Made by a program: the position numbers and the translations under genes
NCBI GenBank assembly: GCA_020161215.1
Contig: JAIUOM010000004.1
Span: 1 to 64,000, forward strand
Direction: 5' to 3'
Source: Pseudomonadota bacterium
Lineage (GTDB): Bacteria; Pseudomonadota; Gammaproteobacteria; Burkholderiales; Burkholderiaceae_C
Length of the DNA: 64,000 nt
Shown here: positions 1-10,127 of the stretch, piece by piece
Numbering within the stretch: position 1 is the stretch's first letter
Layout: every line of letters begins with the position of its first letter
The notes under the pieces: model-generated
What the model saw: only the letters and a program-made list of their open reading frames with translations
Told to the model about the DNA's origin: nothing
The model's database searches: none

Positions 1-431
1 AGCCCGAAGGGGTTGCCGATCGCGTAGACCTGCTGGCCGACCTGCAGGTCGCGGCTGCTGCCCACCGGCAGCGCGCGCAGCTTCGCCGCCGGCGCGGCGA
101 TCTTCAGCACCGCGATGTCGCGGTCGGGGAAGGCGCCGACCAGCTCGGCCTTGTAGCTCGACTGGTCGGCCAGCGTGACGCGCGCGCCGCTGGCTTCCTG
201 GATCACGTGGAAATTGGTGACGACGTGCCCGGCCGTGTCCCACACGAAGCCGGTGCCGGTGCCCTGCGGCACCTGCTGCACGTTGCGCGAGAACAGCTCG
301 CGCTCCAGGCCGAGCGCGGTGATGTTCACCACCGCGGGCGAAGCGGCCTTGAAGACGGCGATGTTGTTCAGCTCGTCGGCCGCCAGCGGGCCGCGCGGGG
401 CGACGGCGCGCGGTGGGGCGGGGGTGCGGGG
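1..431 (-). CDS. HtrA/DegP-like trypsin-fold serine protease, partial at both ends
   Basis: Read on the minus strand, this is the N-terminal part of the protease domain of an S1C (Do/HtrA) secreted serine protease, which would degrade or hold misfolded envelope proteins. The translation contains GTGTGFVWD, then VVTNFHVI with the catalytic histidine, then DRDIAVLKI with the catalytic aspartate, and GQQVYAIGNPFG just before the window edge. The serine motif (GNSGGPL in the family) would lie outside the window. Upstream the frame stays open as far as AQPRTPAPPRAV, but no methionine or convincing signal peptide can be assigned, because at about 420-440 the DNA changes to unrelated plus-strand coding sequence. 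The gene therefore appears cut at its 5' side by a foreign block as well as by the window end. Confidence 0.8.
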
Positions 432-432
432 C

Positions 433-1454
433 TGGGCGGTGGCCCTGGCGACGGAACGGCGCCAAGCGAATCCGCAGGCGATGGCCCGAATGGTGGCGAT
501 GGCTCGGGTGGATCCTTCGCCGGTCGTCCGGCGTTACCTCGCCTCGGCAGTGCAACGCGTGAACGAGGAAGCAGCATGGGCTCTGGCGTCCGCGCTAGCG
601 CAGCACGGTGAGGATCGGGAGGATCGGATTATCCCAGGCTTGCTCTGGTCGGGGTTGGCGCCGCGGATTCCCAGCCAGTTGGAACGCGGCGTGGAGATGG
701 CGAGGCAGACCCAGATTCCGCAGTTGGCGGACTGGATCTGGTGGTATCTAGCGACGTTGGGCGGGTCCGGCTTGGATGCGGCGGTGACCGAATTGAAGGG
801 ACAGGAAGGCGAATTCCTGCGGCGACGGTTGGCGGGACTCGCGCTGGCGTTGGAAGTCCAAGCCAATGTTCCCCGACCAGCGTCGTGGTCGCAGTTGGCT
901 CCCGGTTTGTACGCCAGCAAGGACCCGAGGATTCAGCGTCAGGCGGAGCGGATCGCGGGCGTATTGGGAGACGACTCGATGTTTCCGAGGTTGCGTCAAG
1001 TATTGGCCGATGGCCAAGCGCCGCTGGCGGACCGCCAGCATGCGTTTGCGGTGCTGAGTCGGGGGCCAGATCGGGCATCCATGCCGGTATTTTTGGGACT
1101 CCTGGACGATAAGGCGTTCCGGTCGGAGACCATTCCGCTGCTGGCCCGGTACGATTCGCCTGAGGTGGCCCCGGCCCTGTTGCAACGGTGGGCACAACTC
1201 CCGGCGAAGGATCGGGCGGCGGCCTTGGGAACGTTGACCAGGCGAAGTCCCCTGGCCCTGGCGCTGTTGCAGGCCGTGGCGTCGGGTCAGGTCAAACGCG
1301 ATGAACTGAGTGCGTTTCATGTTCGCGCCCTGACCGATTTGAAGAATCCGGAGATTGATCGACAGGTCACGGCGACCTGGGGACGCATTCTACAAAGTCC
1401 GGCGGAGAAGCAGGCCCAGATGGATCGGCTGGAGAAGGTGTTCGAAGAGGCGCC
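433..1454 (+). pseudogene. Internal fragment of a PVC-type HEAT-repeat / membrane-bound dehydrogenase protein
   Basis: An open plus-strand frame reads like the HEAT-repeat part of the large haem-binding dehydrogenase-like proteins of Planctomycetes and Verrucomicrobia. Telling stretches are DPSPVVRRYLASAVQR, LADWIWWYLATLGG, DSPEVAPALLQRWAQLP and TWGRILQSPAEKQAQ, the last of which in that family comes just before the C-terminal cytochrome c part. Neither a start codon with ribosome site nor the cytochrome CxxCH motif is present: it begins and ends inside the protein. The frame is open beyond both edges only because antisense frames of G+C-rich genes are often open. Codon choice is less G+C-rich than the flanks. 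The edges are approximate, set where the protease and Lon similarity stop. I read it as a misjoined or foreign piece, not as a working gene. Confidence 0.7.
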
Positions 1455-1979
1455 CTGCGCGGCAATGGTGTCGCCCAGGCGGCCCGGGTCGTCGATGCCG
1501 GCAATGCTGGTCAGGATCTCCGGCGGGATCTTCTTGTTCAACTTGACATACTGGTCGAACTGCTGCGTCACCGCGCGGCGCAGCGCCTCGACTTCGGGCG
1601 ACGGCTCGCCGCCCGGCGGCACGGGCACGACCTCGCCGACGAAGAAATCGTCGCGCTCGGTGATGCTGCGCGTGTTGGCGCGCTGCACGCCTTCGACCAG
1701 CACCTTCACCGTGCCGTCGGGCAGCTTGAGCATCTGCAGGATGCTGGAGACGCAGCCCACCTCGAACATGTCGTCGGCCTTGGGCTCGTCCTTGCCGGCG
1801 GCCTTCTGCGCCACCAGCATGATCTGGCGGCCGGATTCCATCGCCGCCTCCAGCGCCTTGATCGATTTGGGCCGCCCCACGAACAGCGGGATGACCATGT
1901 GCGGGAACACCACCACGTCGCGCAGCGGCAGCAGCGGCAGCGTGATCGGCTCAGCGGGAAGAACGGGATTTCCGGACAT
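1455..1979 (-). pseudogene. lon: ATP-dependent protease Lon, N-terminal 175 residues only
   Basis: Residues 1-175 match the N-terminal substrate-recognition domain of bacterial Lon: PLLPLRDVVVFPHMVIPLFV near the start, then DDFFVGEV, and LNKKIPPEILTSIAGIDDPG followed by DTIAA. Lon is normally about 800 residues, with an AAA+ module and a Ser-Lys protease domain. Here similarity stops after DTIAAQ, where a plus-strand PVC-like block begins; the minus frame runs on as nonsense to a stop at 1317. The ATPase and protease domains are missing, so the product could not function. Its place downstream of clpX on the same strand is the normal betaproteobacterial order, so the start is the genuine chromosomal lon start. 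A GAGAGG ribosome site precedes the ATG. Confidence 0.85.
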
Positions 1980-2003
1980 GTGAAGCCTCTCTTTCAGGTG
2001 CCC

Positions 2004-2031
2004 ACATGGGCCCTAAGCGAGAAATAACAAG
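2004..2031 (-). promoter_or_regulatory. Candidate heat-shock (sigma-32) promoter of lon
   Basis: On the minus strand CTTGTTA (2031-2025) is followed after 13 bases by GCCCATGT (2011-2004). The RpoH consensus is CTTGAAA, 11-16 bases, CCCCATNT, so the -10 part matches in seven of eight positions and the -35 begins with the key CTTG. It would start transcription about 15-20 bases before the lon ATG. Lon is a classic heat-shock gene, which fits. Confidence 0.55.
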
Positions 2032-2079
2032 ACGGGAGCCAGGCGGCAGCCGCGGCGCGGGCCGACCGCCCCAGGCGGC

Positions 2080-3348
<1,269 letters not shown>

Positions 3349-3502
3349 GGATGTGATCGTCTGCGAAAGTGGCAGGGAAAGCGGCAGGAAACGCGGGGCA
3401 TGATAGACCAAAGCCCGCGTCGTCAAGCCCGGGGAAAAGAACGGCCCTCCCGCCCTTGCACGGCGCTTTGCGGCCCGCGCCGGCGGGCGGCCGCGCGGCG
3501 GT

Positions 3503-4111
3503 TCAGGGCCGCTTGTCGAGCACCTGGTCGATCAGGCCGTAGTCCTTGGCCTCGGCCGGGTTCATCCAGTAGTCGCGCTCCATGTCGGCGGCGATGCGCT
3601 CGATGCTCTGGCCGGTGCGCTCGGCGTAGATGCGGTTGAGCTGCTCGCGCGTCTTGATGATCTCGCGCGCCTGGATCTCGATGTCGGTGGCCTGGCCTTG
3701 CGCGCCGCCCGAGGGCTGGTGGATCATCACCCGCGCGTTGGGCAGCGCGAAGCGCTTGCCCTTGGCGCCGGCCATCAGCAGGAAGCTGCCCATGCTGGCC
3801 GCCATGCCCATGCACAGCGTGGACACGTCGGGCTTGATGAACTGCATGGTGTCGAAGATCGACAAGCCGGCGCTGACGCTGCCGCCGGGGCTGTTGATGT
3901 AGAGGAAGACGTCCTTGTCGGGGTTCTCGCTCTCCAGGAACAGCAACTGCGCCACCACCACGTTGGCGGTGGCGTCGTTGACCGGCCCGACCAGGAAGAC
4001 GATGCGCTCGCGCAGCAGCCGGCTGTAGATGTCGTAGGCGCGCTCGCCCCGGCCCGACTGCTCGATCACCATGGGCACGAGGCCCAAGCCCTGGATGTCC
4101 TGAACGCTCAT
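3503..4111 (-). CDS. clpP: ClpP, proteolytic subunit of the Clp protease
   Basis: This 202-residue serine peptidase forms the two-ring chamber of ClpXP/ClpAP. The triad is visible: Ser106 in MAASMGSF, His131 in MIHQPSGG and Asp180 in MERDYWM, at the usual spacing. The start at 4111 ([10 protein letters not shown], followed by the [14 protein letters not shown] processing region) fits the short propeptide typical of the family. It sits 43 bases downstream of tig and upstream of clpX on the minus strand, as in most proteobacteria. Confidence 0.97.
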   Translation of the reverse strand: MSVQDIQGLGLVPMVIEQSGRGERAYDIYSRLLRERIVFLVGPVNDATANVVVAQLLFLESENPDKDVFLYINSPGGSVSAGLSIFDTMQFIKPDVSTLCMGMAASMGSFLLMAGAKGKRFALPNARVMIHQPSGGAQGQATDIEIQAREIIKTREQLNRIYAERTGQSIERIAADMERDYWMNPAEAKDYGLIDQVLDKRP

Positions 4112-4154
4112 GACGTGGCCCGTGTGCGGAAGAAGGCTGCGAAGCAACGGATTA

Positions 4155-5465
4155 TCAGGCGCTGACCATCAGCTCGTCGAAGGGCACGGCCTTGTCCACC
4201 ACCTTGACCTGGTCCAGCACGTGCTGGGTGACGTTGTTCTCCACCACCAGCGCCTCCACCTCGGCCATGCGCTCGCGGTTGCCCAGGTACCAGCGCACCA
4301 CCTCGGCGGGCTTCTCGTAGCTCTGGCTCATCTCTTCGATGTGCGCCTGCAACTGATCAGGCCGCGCCTGCAGGTTGTTCTTGCGCACCAGCTCGGCGAC
4401 GACCAGGCCCAGGCGCACGCGGCGCTCGGCCTGTTCCTTGAAGATGTCGGCCGGGATCGGCGCCTTGTCGGCATCCTTCACGCCGCGCTGCTTGAGGTCG
4501 GCGCGCGCGGATTCGACCATGCGCTCGGTCTCGCCGGCCACCAGCGAGTTGGGCAGGTCCAGCTGCGAGGCCTTGACCAGCGCGTCCATCACCGCGGCCT
4601 TGTTGCGCGCCTGCACGCGGAACTTCACCTCGCGCTCGAGGTTCTTCTTGACGTCGGCGCGCAGCGCATCGACCGTGCCTTCCTTGATGCCCAGCGACTT
4701 GGCGAAGGCATCGTCCACCGCCGGCAGGTGCTGCACCTCGATCTTCTTCACGGTGACCAGGAAGTCGGCTTCCTTGCCGGCCACGTCCTTACCGTGGTAG
4801 TCGGCCGGGAACTGCAGCGGGAAGGTCTTGCTCTCGCCGACCTTCATGCCGCGCACCGACTTGTCGAACTGCTCCAGCATCTGGCCTTCGCCGACGATGA
4901 ACTGGAAGTCCTCGGCCTTGCCGCCGGCGAAGGGCTCGCCGTCGATCTTGCCTTCGAAGTCGATGCTCACGCGGTCGCCTTCCTGCACGCCGTCGGCGGC
5001 GGCGCGCAGGCCGAAGCTGCGGCGCTGCTTGCGCAGGATGTCGATGGTGCGGTCGATCGCCGCTTCGGTCACGTCGGCGCTGATGCGCTCGACTTCCAGC
5101 GCCGCCAGGTCACCGATGCTCACCTCGGGGTAGACCTCGAAGGTGGCGTCGAAGACGATCTGGCCTTCCGGCGCCTCGTCCTTTTGCGTGATGCGCGGCG
5201 CGCCGGCCACGCGCAGCTTGGCTTCGGTGGCGGCATCGGCGAAGGCCTTGCCGACCTTGTCGTTGACCACCTCGTACTGCACCGAGTAGCCGTAGCGCTG
5301 CGCCACCACCGACATCGGCACCTTGCCGGGCCTGAAGCCGTCGGCCTTGACCGTGCGCGCCAGGTTGCGCAGCCGGCTTTCGACCTCGTGGTTGACGTCG
5401 CCGGCGGCCAGCGACAGCGTGATGCGGCGTTCCAGTTTTTCGAGGGTTTCGACGTTGACGGCCAT
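4155..5465 (-). CDS. tig: Trigger factor, ribosome-associated chaperone
   Basis: Trigger factor (436 residues) binds the ribosome exit tunnel and protects nascent chains; it also has peptidyl-prolyl isomerase activity. The N-terminal ribosome-binding part includes the signature GFRPGKVP; the FKBP-type domain follows ([21 protein letters not shown]); the C-terminal arms end near [10 protein letters not shown]. The ATG at 5465 gives [14 protein letters not shown], the usual start. The open frame continues upstream only because it reads through the antisense of tRNA-Leu. It is the first protein gene of the tig-clpP-clpX run and lies 33 bases after the tRNA on the same strand. Confidence 0.96.
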   Translation of the reverse strand: MAVNVETLEKLERRITLSLAAGDVNHEVESRLRNLARTVKADGFRPGKVPMSVVAQRYGYSVQYEVVNDKVGKAFADAATEAKLRVAGAPRITQKDEAPEGQIVFDATFEVYPEVSIGDLAALEVERISADVTEAAIDRTIDILRKQRRSFGLRAAADGVQEGDRVSIDFEGKIDGEPFAGGKAEDFQFIVGEGQMLEQFDKSVRGMKVGESKTFPLQFPADYHGKDVAGKEADFLVTVKKIEVQHLPAVDDAFAKSLGIKEGTVDALRADVKKNLEREVKFRVQARNKAAVMDALVKASQLDLPNSLVAGETERMVESARADLKQRGVKDADKAPIPADIFKEQAERRVRLGLVVAELVRKNNLQARPDQLQAHIEEMSQSYEKPAEVVRWYLGNRERMAEVEALVVENNVTQHVLDQVKVVDKAVPFDELMVSA

Positions 5466-5498
5466 GATGTGCAATGAACAAGGACTGAAGAAGTGGGG

Positions 5499-5585
5499 TG
5501 GTGCGCGGGGCCGGACTCGAACCGGCACGCCGGTGAAGGCGTCAGGACCTAAACCTGGTGCGTCTACCAATTTCGCCACCCGCGC
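5499..5585 (-). tRNA. tRNA-Leu (anticodon TAG)
   Basis: The minus strand folds as an 87-base class II tRNA with a 7-bp acceptor stem (GCGCGGG pairing with CCCGCGC), the D-arm sequence GGCGAAATTGGTAGACGC, the anticodon loop containing TAG (plus-strand bases 5551-5549), a long variable arm and the T-arm GGTTCGAGTCC. The terminal CCA is encoded (plus-strand TGG at 5499-5501). It reads CUN leucine codons. It may be co-transcribed with tig, 33 bases downstream. Confidence 0.95.
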
Positions 5586-5642
5586 TTTTTGGGTGGGTCC
5601 GTGGGTCCGGCTCCGGCGCCGAGCCGCGGCAAACGCAGGATT

Positions 5643-8600
5643 TTAGCCTGCGCTCGCGGCGGGCCCTGGCGGGTCTTCGCGGCGCACCCGGTACCAGGCC
5701 GCGTACATGGCCGGCAGGCTGAGCAGCGTGAGCGCGGTCGCGACGATCAGCCCGCCCATGATGGCCGCCGCCATCGGCCCCCAGAAGCCGCTGCGCGACA
5801 GCGGAATCATCGCCAGCACGGCGGCCGCCGCCGTCAGCACGATGGGGCGGAAGCGCCGCACCGCGGCCTCGACGATGGCGTCCCAGGCCGGCACGCCGCG
5901 CGCGCGGTCCTGCTCGATCTGGTCGATCAGGATCACCGAGTTGCGCATGATCATCCCCATCAGCGCCACCACGCCCAGCAGCGCGACGAAGCCGAACGGC
6001 CGGTCCAGCAGCAGCAGCGCGGCGGCCGCGCCGGTGATGCCCAGCGGCCCGGTGAGGGACACCAGCAGCGCGCGGCCGAAGCTCTGCAACTGCAGCACCA
6101 GCAGCGTGAAGATGATGAACAGCATGACCGGCAGGCCGACCGCGATCGAGCCCTGGCCCTTGGAACTTTCCTCGACCGCGCCGGCCACCTCGATGCCATA
6201 GCCCGCCGGCATGCGCGCGGCCAGTTGCTGCAGCTTGGGCCATACCTGGGCGCTGACGGTCGGGCCCTGGATGCCGTCGACCACGTCGCCCTGGATGGTG
6301 ACGGCGTAGGCGCGGCCCTCGCGCCACATCAGCCCGTTCTCCCACGCGAAGCCGATGCTGGCCACCTGCGCCAGCGGCACCGAGCGCCCGCTGGCCGTGG
6401 GCAGGTAGGCGCTGCGCAGGTCGGTGATGGCGCTGCGCTCGTCGGCCGGCTGGCGCAGCACGATGTCGATCAGGCGGTCGGCCTCGCGGTACTGGCCGAC
6501 CGTGGAGCCGACGAGGATGGTGCGCGCCGCCTGCGCGATGGCCTGGCTGCTGACGCCGAGGGCACGCGCCTTGTCCTGGTCGACCTGCAGGCGCAGCACC
6601 TTGATCTTCTCGTTCCAGTTGTCGTTGACGCCGCGCATGCTGGGGTTGGCGCGCAGGATCTCCAGCGCCGCGTCGGCCCACTGGCGCACCACCGCCGGGT
6701 CGGCGCCATGCACGCGGAACTGCACCGGGTACGGCACCGGCGGCCCGTTGGGCAGCAGCTTGACGCGCGCGCGCGCCTCGGGGAACTCGGCCGCCAGGAT
6801 CTGCGGCAGCCGCAGCCGCAGCGATTCGCGCTCGGCCAGCGAATGCGGCAGCACGATGGCCTGGGCCACGTTGGTGGTGTCGAAGATCACGTCCAGCGGC
6901 AGGTAAAAGCGCGGCACGCCGGTGCCGATCCAGGTGCTGATGCTTTGCACCTCGGCCTCGCGCGCCAGGCGCTGCTCGAAGCGCTGCGCCAGTTCGTTGC
7001 TGGCCTGGATGGTCGAGCCCTCGGGCAGCCACAGGTCGACCAGGATCTCGGGCCGGCTGGAATCGGGGAAGAACTGCTGTTGCACGCGCGTCATGCCGAA
7101 CACGCCCAGCGCGAACAGGCCGACGGTCGCGGCGATGGTCAGCCAGCGGTTCGCCACGCACCAGTTCACCGCGCGGCGGAAGACGCTGTAGAACGGCGTG
7201 TCGAACAACTCGTGCGCATGGCCTTGCACCTTGCTGCGCGTGCGCAGCAGCCGCGCGCCGAGGTAGGGCACGAAGTAGACCGACACCACCCACGAGATCA
7301 GCAGCGCCGCGGTGGTGACGGCGAAGATCGCGAAGGTGTACTCGCCGACCGACGACCGGGCCAGCCCGATCGGCAGGAAGCCGGCCGCGGTGATCAGCGT
7401 GCCGGTGAGCATGGGCATCGCCGTCACGTCGTAGGCGAAGGTGGCGGCGCGGCGCTTGTCGTAGCCCTCTTCGAGCTTGCGCACCATCATCTCGACGGCA
7501 ATGATGGCGTCGTCGACCAGCAGGCCGAGCGCGATGATCAGCGAGCCGAGCGAGATCTTGTGCAGGCCGACGTCCCAGCCGTACATCACCACGAAGGTGA
7601 TGGCCAGCACCAGCGGGATGGTGATGGCCACCACCAGCCCGGGCCAGATGTCCAGGCGCAGCGGCTTCCAGTGCAACCCCAGGCTGACGAAGCTGACCGC
7701 CAGCACGATGACCACCGCCTCCACCAGCACGCGCACGAACTCGCTCACCGAGCGCACCACGGCCTGCGGCTGGTCCTGGATCTGCTGCAGTTCCAGCCCC
7801 ACGGGCAGCTCGGCGCGCACCGACTCCACCGCCGCCTGCAGGTTCTTGCCCAGACGCACGATGTCGCCGCCGCGCGCCATCGACACGCCCAGCGCCACCA
7901 CCTGCCGGCCCTGGTGCCTGACCATCACGCTGGGCGGGTCGACGTAGGCGCGCGCGATGCTGGCGATGTCGTCCAGCCGGATCGTGCTGGCCACGCCGGT
8001 GCTGGGGTTCACCGCGCGGATGGGCATCTGCTTCAAGGCGTCGATCGAGCGGAACTGCCCTTCGATGCGCACCGCCAGCCGCTCGGTCGGCGTGTTCAGC
8101 GCGCCGGCGCCCTCCACCGCGTTCTGCGCGCCGATCTGCGCCAGCACCTGGCTCATGTCGATGCCCAGCGTGGCCAGCTTCTTCTGCGAGATCTCGATGT
8201 ACACGCGCTCGGCCTGCACGCCGTAGAGCTGCACCTTGGCCACGTCTTCCACGCGCAGCAGGCGGTCGCGCACGCGCTCGGCGGCCTGGCGCATCTCCTC
8301 GTTGCTGAAGCCGTCGGCCGAGAGCGCGAAGATCGAGCCGTAGACGTCGCCGAAGTCGTCGTTGAAGCTGGGCCCGAGCACGCCCGTGGGCAGCGTGCCG
8401 CGCATGTCGCCGATGCGCTTGCGTGCCTGGTAGAAGCTGTTGGCCACCTCGCGCGGCGGCGTCGAGTCCTTGACCTGCAGAATGGTCACCGAGACCTCGG
8501 GCCGCGTGAAGCTGCGCAGCTTGTCGACGTAGGGCACCTCCTGCAGCGTCTTCTCGACCTTGTCGGTCACCTGGTCGGCCATCTGCTGCGCGGTGGCGCC

Positions 8601-8804
8601 GGGCCACACGGCGCTGACCACCATCGCGCGGAAGGTGAACGGCGGGTCCTCGTCCTGGCCGAGCTGGAAGTAGGCCACGGCGCCCAGCAGCATCAGCACC
8701 ACCAGCAGGTAGCGCGTCAGCGCGGGATGGTCCAGCGCCCAGCGCGAGACGTTGAAGCGCGAGCGCGGCTCGGCCGCGGCGGCAGGGCGATCGTCGTCGA
8801 TCAC
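5643..8804 (-). CDS. RND efflux transporter, inner-membrane permease (HAE1/AcrB superfamily)
   Basis: A 1053-residue proton-driven exporter. The first membrane helix (ALTRYLLVVLMLLGAVAYF) follows a short cytoplasmic N-tail; two large periplasmic regions and twelve helices follow. TM4 carries the double aspartate of the proton relay in LGLLVDDAIIAVEMM (about residue 430). The early segment WPGATAQQMADQVTDKVEK is the porter region. A GTG start at 8804, with GAGGG seven bases before it, is chosen because no ATG lies upstream of the first helix. It begins 11 bases after the stop of the adaptor gene, so both are co-transcribed. No outer-membrane channel gene is present nearby, so a TolC-type partner from elsewhere is needed. 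The substrate is not evident; the type resembles TriC-like pumps. Confidence 0.92.
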   Translation of the reverse strand: MIDDDRPAAAAEPRSRFNVSRWALDHPALTRYLLVVLMLLGAVAYFQLGQDEDPPFTFRAMVVSAVWPGATAQQMADQVTDKVEKTLQEVPYVDKLRSFTRPEVSVTILQVKDSTPPREVANSFYQARKRIGDMRGTLPTGVLGPSFNDDFGDVYGSIFALSADGFSNEEMRQAAERVRDRLLRVEDVAKVQLYGVQAERVYIEISQKKLATLGIDMSQVLAQIGAQNAVEGAGALNTPTERLAVRIEGQFRSIDALKQMPIRAVNPSTGVASTIRLDDIASIARAYVDPPSVMVRHQGRQVVALGVSMARGGDIVRLGKNLQAAVESVRAELPVGLELQQIQDQPQAVVRSVSEFVRVLVEAVVIVLAVSFVSLGLHWKPLRLDIWPGLVVAITIPLVLAITFVVMYGWDVGLHKISLGSLIIALGLLVDDAIIAVEMMVRKLEEGYDKRRAATFAYDVTAMPMLTGTLITAAGFLPIGLARSSVGEYTFAIFAVTTAALLISWVVSVYFVPYLGARLLRTRSKVQGHAHELFDTPFYSVFRRAVNWCVANRWLTIAATVGLFALGVFGMTRVQQQFFPDSSRPEILVDLWLPEGSTIQASNELAQRFEQRLAREAEVQSISTWIGTGVPRFYLPLDVIFDTTNVAQAIVLPHSLAERESLRLRLPQILAAEFPEARARVKLLPNGPPVPYPVQFRVHGADPAVVRQWADAALEILRANPSMRGVNDNWNEKIKVLRLQVDQDKARALGVSSQAIAQAARTILVGSTVGQYREADRLIDIVLRQPADERSAITDLRSAYLPTASGRSVPLAQVASIGFAWENGLMWREGRAYAVTIQGDVVDGIQGPTVSAQVWPKLQQLAARMPAGYGIEVAGAVEESSKGQGSIAVGLPVMLFIIFTLLVLQLQSFGRALLVSLTGPLGITGAAAALLLLDRPFGFVALLGVVALMGMIMRNSVILIDQIEQDRARGVPAWDAIVEAAVRRFRPIVLTAAAAVLAMIPLSRSGFWGPMAAAIMGGLIVATALTLLSLPAMYAAWYRVRREDPPGPAASAG

Positions 8805-8815
8805 GATCGGCGCCC

Positions 8816-9958
8816 TCAGCGGCTGGCCGCCGCGGCGGGGGCCGAGGCGGCGGCCGACGCAGCCGCCGCGGGCTTCACCGCCTGGCCTTCGGTCAGCACG
8901 TGGACGCCGGCCGTCACCACCTGCTCGCCGGGCTGCAGCCCGGCCAGCACGATCACCTGGTTGCCCTGCGCGCCGCCCAGGCGCACGGGCCGCGTCCGCA
9001 CCACCTGCTTGGCGGCGTCCAGCACCCAGACGGCCGAGCCGCCCTGGTGCTCCTTGATCGCCGTCAGCGGCAGCAGCGCGACGCCGGCCACCGGCGGCAG
9101 CTCGATCGACGCGGTGGCGGTGCGGCCTAGTTGTACCTGTACCGGTGACGCGGCCTGCAGGTCGGCCTTGACCTGGAAGGTGCGCGTCACCGGGTCGGCG
9201 GCGGCCGCCAGCTCGCGCACGGTGGCCGTCAACCGCTCGTCGCTGCCCCACAGGCGCACGCTCACGGCGCCGGGCTTGCCGACCCAGGCGCGCAGGCCGG
9301 CCAGCGCGTCTTCCGGCACCGCGAAGACCACGTCGCGCGGGCCGTCCAGCGCCAGGCGCAGCACCGGCGTGCCGGCGGCCAGCACCGCGCCGGGCTCGGC
9401 TTCCACCGCCACCACGATGCCCGGCGCCGTGGCCACCAGCGTGGTGTAGGCCGCCTGGTTGCCCTGCACCGAGGCCTGCGCGCGCGCCTGCTCCAGCGTG
9501 GCGGCGGCGCCCTTCAGCGCGGCCTCGCGGCGGTCCAGCTCGGCGCTGCTGATGAAGCCCTGGTCGCGCAGGTCCTTGAAGCGCTTGTAGTCGGCCAGGT
9601 TCAGCTCGTGGCTGACCTGCGCGGCGCGCACGGCGGCCGCGGCCGCCTGCCGCGAGAGCTGCAGGTCTTGCGGGTCCAGCCGCGCCAGCACGTCGCCGGC
9701 CTTCACGCGCTGGCCGACCTCGGCGTTGCGGCTGGCCATCTTGCCGCCGACGCGGAAGGCCAGCCGCACCTCGGTGCGGGCGCGAATCTCGGCGGCGTAG
9801 TCCTGCGTGCCGCCGGCACTGGCCGGCGCCACCGTTAGGATGCGCACGCTGCGCACGGCCTCGGGCGCCGGTGCCGGCTTGGAGCAGGCGGACAGCAGCG
9901 CCGCCAGGGCGATGGCGCCGGCGGCGGGCAGCAGGGATCGGCGCAGCATTCGGTTCAT
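8816..9958 (-). CDS. RND efflux periplasmic adaptor (membrane fusion protein), lipoprotein
   Basis: This 380-residue protein bridges the RND permease to an outer-membrane channel. The N-terminus is a lipoprotein signal with lipobox LLSAC (Cys25). It is followed by a beta-barrel/lipoyl half (LAFRVGGKMASRNAEVGQRV), an alpha hairpin rich in Ala/Gln/Arg (about residues 95-165), the second lipoyl half and a C-terminal membrane-proximal domain with AVWVLD. The tail after about residue 360 is an Ala-rich stretch of unknown role. It is the first gene of the two-gene efflux operon, and a TetR-type palindrome lies in front of it. Confidence 0.9.
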   Translation of the reverse strand: MNRMLRRSLLPAAGAIALAALLSACSKPAPAPEAVRSVRILTVAPASAGGTQDYAAEIRARTEVRLAFRVGGKMASRNAEVGQRVKAGDVLARLDPQDLQLSRQAAAAAVRAAQVSHELNLADYKRFKDLRDQGFISSAELDRREAALKGAAATLEQARAQASVQGNQAAYTTLVATAPGIVVAVEAEPGAVLAAGTPVLRLALDGPRDVVFAVPEDALAGLRAWVGKPGAVSVRLWGSDERLTATVRELAAAADPVTRTFQVKADLQAASPVQVQLGRTATASIELPPVAGVALLPLTAIKEHQGGSAVWVLDAAKQVVRTRPVRLGGAQGNQVIVLAGLQPGEQVVTAGVHVLTEGQAVKPAAAASAAASAPAAAASR

Positions 9959-9985
9959 CGCACGGGCCCGCGGGGCGGTCGCGGG

Positions 9986-10007
9986 TTAATGACTGACTGG
10001 TCAGTAA
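9986..10007. promoter_or_regulatory. TetR/AcrR-type operator upstream of the efflux operon
   Basis: A palindrome with perfect 6-bp arms, ACTGAC-TG-GTCAGT (9992-10005), lies in an A+T-richer patch about 35 bases before the adaptor start. Such TGAC/GTCA dyads in front of RND operons are typical binding sites for TetR-family repressors. No TetR gene is found next to it, so the regulator is unknown. Confidence 0.5.
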
Positions 10008-10060
10008 TTTAAACGGCGCCCTTGCGCGCTGTCAAACCAGGATCGCGGGCGGCCCGGCGC

Positions 10061-10120
10061 CTCACGGCGCCTCACGGCGCCTCACGGCGCGGCACGGCGC
10101 GGCACGGCGCGGCACGGCGC
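10061..10120. repeat. Six tandem 10-bp units, two variants
   Basis: Three copies of CTCACGGCGC (10061-10090) are followed directly by three copies of GGCACGGCGC (10091-10120). The array ends eight bases before the hpnC start codon, so it fills its 5' leader. The unit is close to one helical turn. Unit number could change by slippage. Confidence 0.9.
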
Positions 10121-10127
10121 GGCGACA

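Noticed and set aside
175..1983. A single 602-residue plus-strand protein
   Set aside because: Its two ends are antisense to the protease and to lon; only the middle is real coding sequence of another origin, so the frame is a chance read-through over a chimeric join.
5589..9449. Very long plus-strand frame opposite the efflux genes
   Set aside because: It is antisense to two clear RND-system genes and gives low-complexity His/Arg/Gln-rich protein, typical of shadow frames in G+C-rich DNA.
10061..10120. CRISPR array
   Set aside because: The units are 10 bp, directly adjacent and without spacers, and there are no cas genes.
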